Below are positions 6,647-10,195 of a stretch of 10,195 nt of DNA, piece by piece. The stretch is from Prevotella sp. UBA2444 (lineage in GTDB: Bacteria > Bacteroidota > Bacteroidia > Bacteroidales > Bacteroidaceae): the NCBI GenBank assembly GCA_002342665.1, contig DDQK01000015.1, positions 1-10,195 of the forward strand. Reading direction: 5' to 3'. The position numbers were made by a program, and so were the translations under genes. The notes beneath the pieces were generated by a model that worked only from the letters and a program-made list of their open reading frames with translations, was not told where the DNA came from and made no database searches. Within the stretch, counting starts at the first letter, position 1; each line of letters starts with the position of its first letter.

Positions 6647-7990
6647 ATGGATATCGAAAACAAAGACACCAACACTCAGCAAGAGCCTCAAAAAGATGGT
6701 TTTCAGAGAGAACAGAGAGAGATTCGTCCCGGACGCTCACCGCGTCCCCGTATACATAATACCACTCGTCCCACTTACCCAAGGCATGATGATGAAGGCA
6801 GTTTCCGTCCCGAAGGCTTCGGTGCCGGACTGACCAACAATGGACCTCAGCGTCCCAGCTATCGCCCCCGCAACAACTATGGCGGCGGCTATCAGGGGCG
6901 TCCGCAGGGTGGGGGATACCAGCAGCGCGAGGGTGGTTATCAGAAACCCTACAAGCCCTATAAGCCCTACAATGCCGAGGGTAGCGAGGGTGGCTACCAG
7001 CAGCGCGGCGGCTATCAGCCCCGTCCTCAGCAGGGTGGCTACCAGCAGCGTGGCGGTTATCAGCCCCGTCCTCAGCAGGGTGGCTATCAGCAGCGCGGTG
7101 GCTATCAGCCCCGTCCTCAGCAGGGCGGTTATGGCAAACCCTACAAGCAGGGTGGATATGGCAAGCCCCAGCGTCCCGGTGGCTTCCGTCCACGTACGGC
7201 CGATTACGATCCGAACGCCAAGTATAGCATGAAGAAGCGCATTGAGTACAAGGAGCAGAACTTCGATCCCAATGAGCCGATTCGCCTGAACAAGTTCCTG
7301 GCTAATGCCGGTATCTGCAGTCGTCGCGAGGCCGATGAGTTTATCCAGGCCGGTGTCGTCTCCGTCAATGGCGAGGTGATTACCGAACTGGGTGCCAAGG
7401 TACTCCGTACCGATGAGGTGCGCTTCCACGACCAGCCTGTCGTCATCGAGAAGAAGGTGTATGTCTTGCTCAATAAGCCGAAGGACTATGTCACCACTTC
7501 CGACGATCCGCAGCAGCGTAAGACGGTGATGGACCTTGTCAAGGGTGCTTGTCCTGAGCGCATCTATCCTGTGGGACGTCTCGACCGTAACACCACAGGC
7601 GTGCTACTGCTCACCAATGATGGCGACCTGGCTTCTAAGCTTACTCATCCCAAGTATCTTAAGAAGAAGATCTACCATGTCTACCTCGACAAAGCCTGTG
7701 CTGCCCACGACCTGCAGCAGATTGCAGAGGGTATCCAGCTTGAGGATGGCGAGATCAAGGCCGATGAGGTGCAGTATGCTCATCCCACCGACAAGAAGCA
7801 GGTGGGCATCGAGATCCACAGCGGTAAGAACCGTATCGTGCGCCGTATCTTCGAGTCGCTCGGCTACAAGGTGACTAAGCTTGACCGCACTCAGTTTGCC
7901 GGACTTACCAAGAAGAACCTCAAGCGTGGCGATTGGCGCTACCTCACCGAGGAGGAGGTCGACCGTCTCCGCATGGGAGCTTACGAATAA
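6647..7990 (+). CDS. rluB: RsuA/RluB-family rRNA pseudouridine synthase with long disordered N-terminus
   Basis: This enzyme isomerises a specific uridine in rRNA, most likely in 23S rRNA if it is a true RluB. The first ~205 of 447 residues are low-complexity, rich in Gly, Gln, Tyr, Arg and Pro, and include a perfect 15-residue repeat three times (115-159). The S4 RNA-binding domain follows (IRLNKFLANAGICSRREADE, about 212-231, to ~250). The catalytic domain then has VLLNKPKDYVTT (273-284), GRLDRNTTGVLLLTNDGDLA (310-329) with the catalytic Asp313, and KNRIVRRIFESLGY (394-407). E. coli RluB carries an extension at the other end, so the N-terminal extension is a Bacteroidetes-type feature. RluB is chosen over RsuA, RluE and RluF from general resemblance only. 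asnS follows after 39 bp without a promoter, suggesting co-transcription. Confidence 0.9.
   Translation: MDIENKDTNTQQEPQKDGFQREQREIRPGRSPRPRIHNTTRPTYPRHDDEGSFRPEGFGAGLTNNGPQRPSYRPRNNYGGGYQGRPQGGGYQQREGGYQKPYKPYKPYNAEGSEGGYQQRGGYQPRPQQGGYQQRGGYQPRPQQGGYQQRGGYQPRPQQGGYGKPYKQGGYGKPQRPGGFRPRTADYDPNAKYSMKKRIEYKEQNFDPNEPIRLNKFLANAGICSRREADEFIQAGVVSVNGEVITELGAKVLRTDEVRFHDQPVVIEKKVYVLLNKPKDYVTTSDDPQQRKTVMDLVKGACPERIYPVGRLDRNTTGVLLLTNDGDLASKLTHPKYLKKKIYHVYLDKACAAHDLQQIAEGIQLEDGEIKADEVQYAHPTDKKQVGIEIHSGKNRIVRRIFESLGYKVTKLDRTQFAGLTKKNLKRGDWRYLTEEEVDRLRMGAYE
6989..7123 (+). repeat. Three 45-bp tandem repeats in the pseudouridine synthase gene
   Basis: Three units (6989-7033, 7034-7078, 7079-7123) each encode GGYQQRGGYQPRPQQ with no amino-acid change. 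The DNA differs between units 1 and 2 at two sites and between units 2 and 3 at four sites, all silent. Shorter imperfect copies of the theme flank them (GGGYQQREGGYQK before, GGYGKPYKQGGYGKP after). Confidence 0.95.
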
Positions 7991-8029
7991 CCTCGGGAAA
8001 TCCGGAAATAATTCAGAATAACTGTAATC

Positions 8030-9490
8030 ATGAAACGTACAAAAATCATCGATGTGCTGAAAAGCACCGAATATGGCAAGGAAGTCTGCGTCAAGGGCTG
8101 GGTGCGAACCCACCGCTCTTCTAAGGCCGTCGACTTCATTGCCCTCAACGATGGCTCTACCATCAAGAACGTCCAGATAGTTGTCGACCCTGAAAATGTT
8201 CAATGTTCAATGCTCAATGCTCAATGTTCATTGAAAGACATTACCACCGGTGCCTGCATTTGCGCCGTCGGTACGCTCGTCGAGAGCCAGGGAGCCGGAC
8301 AGTCCTCCGAGATACAGGCCACGTCCATCGAGATCTACGGACTTTGTGGCAATGACTATCCCATGCAGAAGAAGGGACAGTCGTTCGAGGCCATGCGTAA
8401 GAATGCCCACATGCGTCTCCGTACCAATACCTTCGGAGCAGTCATGCGTATCCGCCACAACATGGCCATGGCCATCCATACTTATTTCCATGAACATGGA
8501 TTCTTCTATTTCCATACCCCGCTCATCACCGCCTCCGACTGTGAGGGCGCTGGCAACATGTTCCAGGTGACCACCAAGAACCTCTATGACCTGAAGAAGG
8601 ACGAGCAGGGCAAGATCATCTACGACGATGATTTCTTCGGTGAACAGACCTCACTGACTGTCAGTGGTCAGCTTGAGGGTGAGCTCGGAGCCACGGCCCT
8701 CGGTGCCATCTACACTTTTGGCCCGACATTCCGTGCCGAGAACTCCAACACGCCGCGCCACCTCGCAGAGTTCTGGATGGTGGAGCCCGAGGTGGCCTTC
8801 CTCAATCAGGAAGAGCTCATGGATCTTGAAGAAGATTTCATCAAGTATTGTGTCCGTTGGGCACTCGACAATTGCAAGGACGACCTGGCCTTCCTCAACC
8901 AGATGATTGACAAGTCGCTCCTCGACCGTCTCGAGGGCGTGCTCAAGGAGACATTCGTCCGTCTGCCCTATACCGAGGGCATCAATATCCTCCAGGAAGC
9001 CATCAAAAAAGGTAAGAAGTTTGAATTCCCGTGCAACTGGGGTGACGACCTGGCCAGTGAGCACGAGCGCTACCTCGTCGAGGAGCATTTCAAGAAGCCT
9101 GTCATCATGACCGACTATCCTTCTGCCATCAAGTCTTTCTACATGAAGCAGAACAGTCCGGTAAACGGAGGCGGTGCCTCCGTCGGCTATCACGGCTCCA
9201 TCGCTCCCGGCCCCACCATGCAGGGCACCGATGTCCTCTTCCCGCAGATCGGTGAGATCATCGGAGGTTCCGTCCGTGAGGAGAACTACGACAAGCTCAT
9301 GTCAGAGGTCGACAAGCGACAGATGGACAAGACCCATCTCTGGTGGTATCTCGACACCCGCCGCTGGGGCACCTGTCCTCATGCCGGATTCGGTCTCGGC
9401 TTCGAGCGTCTGATTCTTTTCGTCACTGGCATGCAGAACATCCGTGACGTCATTCCCTTCCCCAGAACCCCGAAGAATGCAGACTTTTAG
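8030..9490 (+). CDS. asnS: Asparaginyl-tRNA synthetase
   Basis: AsnRS charges tRNA-Asn with asparagine. The 486-residue class IIb enzyme has an N-terminal OB-fold anticodon-binding domain ([25 protein letters not shown], split here as 19-30 and 31-43). The class II core follows: motif 2 around 234-248 ([15 protein letters not shown]) and motif 3 at 453-462 ([10 protein letters not shown]). The wording [14 protein letters not shown] and the C-terminus [12 protein letters not shown] identify AsnRS rather than AspRS. It is somewhat longer than the roughly 466-residue E. coli enzyme. Part of the excess is a stretch at about 56-68 encoded by a 7-bp tandem repeat, between strands of the OB-fold. 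The ATG at 8030 gives the expected N-terminus. No clear terminator follows; the next promoter lies in the gap. Confidence 0.97.
   Translation: MKRTKIIDVLKSTEYGKEVCVKGWVRTHRSSKAVDFIALNDGSTIKNVQIVVDPENVQCSMLNAQCSLKDITTGACICAVGTLVESQGAGQSSEIQATSIEIYGLCGNDYPMQKKGQSFEAMRKNAHMRLRTNTFGAVMRIRHNMAMAIHTYFHEHGFFYFHTPLITASDCEGAGNMFQVTTKNLYDLKKDEQGKIIYDDDFFGEQTSLTVSGQLEGELGATALGAIYTFGPTFRAENSNTPRHLAEFWMVEPEVAFLNQEELMDLEEDFIKYCVRWALDNCKDDLAFLNQMIDKSLLDRLEGVLKETFVRLPYTEGINILQEAIKKGKKFEFPCNWGDDLASEHERYLVEEHFKKPVIMTDYPSAIKSFYMKQNSPVNGGGASVGYHGSIAPGPTMQGTDVLFPQIGEIIGGSVREENYDKLMSEVDKRQMDKTHLWWYLDTRRWGTCPHAGFGLGFERLILFVTGMQNIRDVIPFPRTPKNADF
8198..8232 (+). repeat. Five 7-bp tandem units inside asnS
   Basis: Units in order: gttcaat, gttcaat, gctcaat, gctcaat, gttcatt. 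They encode [11 protein letters not shown], a cysteine-containing and untypical segment for AsnRS, in the loop before the conserved ITTGA of the OB-fold. Three units (21 bp) equal seven codons, so only changes of three units keep the frame. Confidence 0.9.
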
Positions 9491-9510
9491 CAAAAAAATG
9501 CCTTGATTTG

Positions 9511-9540
9511 TTTGTTTTTCAAAAAAAAGCATTAACTTTG
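9511..9540 (+). promoter_or_regulatory. Promoter of the small membrane protein genes
   Basis: TTTG (9511-9514), 18-nt spacer, TAACTTTG (9533-9540). Another TTTG at 9507-9510 gives a 22-nt spacer. The -7 element ends only 8 bp before the ATG at 9549, so the 5' leader would be very short or absent. Confidence 0.75.
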
Positions 9541-9548
9541 CATGCAAA

Positions 9549-9755
9549 ATGAATAAAGAGTTCGGTAAATGGCTGCTTGATATCGCAAAATATGTGACAA
9601 CTGCTGTCATAATATCTACATGGTTGAGTGGCTTCGAAAATTGGGAATGGTATTACATCCTACTTCTCCTCGGAGTGATTGCAGTCGTCGTCTGGTGGGG
9701 ATTGTCCTTGATAAGGAAGGATGAAATGAAAGAAAATAGAAAAAAGAAAAGATAA
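9549..9755 (+). CDS. Small two-helix membrane protein, function unknown
   Basis: A 68-residue protein with an amphipathic start (MNKEFGKWLLDIAKY), a first hydrophobic stretch at about residues 15-27, a Trp-rich turn (ENWEWYY, 30-36), a second clear transmembrane helix at about 36-55 and a strongly basic tail (RKDEMKENRKKKR). By the positive-inside rule the tail should be cytoplasmic. It resembles short uncharacterised membrane proteins of gut Bacteroidales, possibly the DUF6722 type; that is from memory and uncertain. It has its own promoter. Its stop codon overlaps the Shine-Dalgarno of the next small gene. Base composition is more AT-rich than the preceding genes. Confidence 0.75.
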   Translation: MNKEFGKWLLDIAKYVTTAVIISTWLSGFENWEWYYILLLLGVIAVVVWWGLSLIRKDEMKENRKKKR

Positions 9756-9761
9756 GGAGGT
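9754..9761 (+). promoter_or_regulatory. Strong Shine-Dalgarno before the 43-aa ORF
   Basis: AAGGAGGT is a full match to the anti-Shine-Dalgarno and lies 4 nt before the ATG at 9766. It overlaps the TAA (9753-9755) of the upstream gene. None of the large genes in this window has a comparable site, as expected for Bacteroidetes, which makes this one unusual. It also decides the start of the next ORF. Confidence 0.75.
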
Positions 9762-9765
9762 AACG

Positions 9766-9897
9766 ATGAATAATCCAGAAATGAGGATGTTGCTTGCTCT
9801 AGCAGGTTTACTTTTTATAGCTTTCCTTGGAACAATGTACATACGTTATGTTGAACGTCACAGTAGCCAGGGAAGTGAGGAGAATTCTTTAGTTTAA
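9766..9897 (+). CDS. 43-residue single-helix membrane protein, function unknown
   Basis: ATG 9766 to TAA 9895-9897. The N-terminus MNNPEMR is followed by one hydrophobic helix (MLLALAGLLFIAFLGTMYI, about residues 8-26), then a short charged/polar tail (RYVERHSSQGSEENSLV). It is supported by the strong Shine-Dalgarno at the right distance and by its position 10 bp after the 68-aa membrane protein gene. The pair may act together; no family is recognised. The ORF is short enough that chance cannot be fully excluded. Confidence 0.65.
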   Translation: MNNPEMRMLLALAGLLFIAFLGTMYIRYVERHSSQGSEENSLV

Positions 9898-9916
9898 TCA
9901 AACCAATAATATAATA

Positions 9917-9931
9917 ATATAATAAGGTATA
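9917..9931 (+). repeat. 15-bp AT-rich leader motif, copy 2
   Basis: atataataaggtata, identical to 6606-6620. Here it runs directly into AGGAGG (9931-9936), a second Shine-Dalgarno-like sequence. No TAnnTTTG promoter is seen between 9898 and 9960. Confidence 0.55.
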
Positions 9932-9959
9932 GGAGGACCTTGACTACGAAACAGAAACA

Positions 9960-10031
9960 ATGATGAACGAAAGTGTGCAAACCCCGATAAATAAAGAGAT
10001 TTTTGCAGCAAATTCACGGATTTTTGGCTAA
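9960..10031 (+). CDS. Possible 23-residue micro-ORF
   Basis: ATG-ATG at 9960/9963 opens a 23-codon frame (MMNESVQTPINKEIFAANS, then RIFG) ending at TAA 10029-10031, just before a terminator. The AGGAGG at 9931-9936 is too far away (23 nt) to serve this ATG. It is well placed for a 7-codon ORF starting with TTG at 9940 (MTTKQKQ), whose TGA (9961-9963) overlaps the ATG as ATGA. Such an overlap could couple translation. No homology is recognised, and both ORFs may be chance. Confidence 0.25.
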   Translation: MMNESVQTPINKEIFAANSRIFG

Positions 10032-10037
10032 AAAGGC

Positions 10038-10067
10038 CCTAAAACCGCAAGATTTTAGGTTTTTTTT
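10038..10067 (+). terminator. Intrinsic terminator of the small-gene operon
   Basis: cctaaaa (10038-10044) pairs with ttttagg (10053-10059) around an 8-nt loop, followed by eight Ts (10060-10067). It ends the unit that begins at the promoter near 9511. Confidence 0.8.
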
Positions 10068-10086
10068 AAAAAAATATTCGATTTTG

Positions 10087-10118
10087 TTTGCAAGTTTTCA
10101 GAAATATGTCTATATTTG
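10087..10118 (+). promoter_or_regulatory. Promoter of a transcript leaving the window
   Basis: TTTG (10087-10090), 20-nt spacer, TATATTTG (10111-10118). This is a good Bacteroidetes promoter, downstream of the terminator and pointing right. Confidence 0.75.
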
Positions 10119-10195
10119 CACCAAAAATGTAACTCCGCGCAGGAGAAATAGTGCGCCGAAGTGTGCCTGAGAGTATGCCGAGCGCGCTGGATTTG
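10119..10195 (+). other. Start of an unidentified transcript (leader or RNA gene), cut by window end
   Basis: The sequence turns abruptly from very AT-rich to GC-rich about 10 bp after the -7 element. A small hairpin can form (ctcc 10133-10136 with ggag 10142-10145), and gcgc-type segments near 10135-10140 and 10178-10184 could pair. One frame is open from 10132 to the edge with an ATG near 10171, but there is no support for a start. It could be a structured 5' leader, a small RNA gene or an ordinary gene start; it is not recognised. Confidence 0.35.

Noticed and set aside
6989..7123. The 45-bp repeats as a CRISPR-like array
   Set aside because: The units are directly adjacent with no spacers, encode a constant peptide in frame and differ only at silent positions.
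6264..7193. 309-codon minus-strand frame with His/Ala/Asp-rich repeats
   Set aside because: The repeats are the reverse reading of the Gly/Gln/Tyr/Arg repeats of the pseudouridine synthase and the 3' end of purB; there is no independent evidence for a gene.
10119..10195. Glycine or TPP riboswitch suggested by CCGAAG and CTGAGA strings
   Set aside because: The surrounding conserved segments and stems of these classes are not in the right order or spacing within the visible bases.

Overview
The window looks like a chromosomal stretch from a gut- or rumen-type member of the Bacteroidales, most likely the Prevotella group. The gene contents (OstA-like/LptA-type protein next to mutL, a PaaK-type ligase plus a double-ACT protein, an RsuA/RluB-family pseudouridine synthase with a long Gly/Gln/Tyr/Arg-rich N-terminus, AsnRS) fit that group. 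So do the promoters, which follow the Bacteroidetes pattern TTTG - about 19 nt - TAnnTTTG, and the general lack of Shine-Dalgarno sequences. The genus assignment is inference. All confident genes are on the + strand.

Layout. 1-1044 is the 3' part of an LPS-transport (OstA-like) gene running in from the left, followed 34 bp later by mutL (1079-3007). Next comes a module flanked by two identical tRNA-Val(UAC) genes (3102-3176 and 5094-5168). Between them lie a promoter, a phenylacetate-CoA-ligase-family gene (3271-4569), a small double-ACT-domain gene (4582-5007) and a strong terminator. purB (5229-6593) follows the second tRNA with no visible promoter or terminator between them. Then come an RluB-like pseudouridine synthase (6647-7990) and asnS (8030-9490), which look co-transcribed. 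The right end (9491-10195) is AT-rich. It holds a promoter, one 68-aa two-helix membrane protein, a 43-aa one-helix membrane protein with an unusually good Shine-Dalgarno, possibly one or two tiny ORFs, a terminator, and a new promoter whose transcript runs off the window.

How they work together. Most genes are housekeeping: envelope biogenesis, mismatch repair, purine synthesis, rRNA modification and tRNA charging. The ligase and ACT pair probably forms one operon for aryl-acid/CoA metabolism with an amino-acid-sensing partner.

The least ordinary features are not genes. The window carries four short tandem or direct repeat tracts with related C/T-rich, TCAAT/TCACT-like units. One lies in the ostA-mutL gap, one (5 perfect 8-bp units) inside the mutL reading frame, one over the upstream part of a tRNA-Val promoter, and one (five 7-bp units) inside asnS. 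The mutL tract is placed so that gain or loss of a single unit would truncate the protein. I do not see a clear new defence, mobile or biosynthetic system here.
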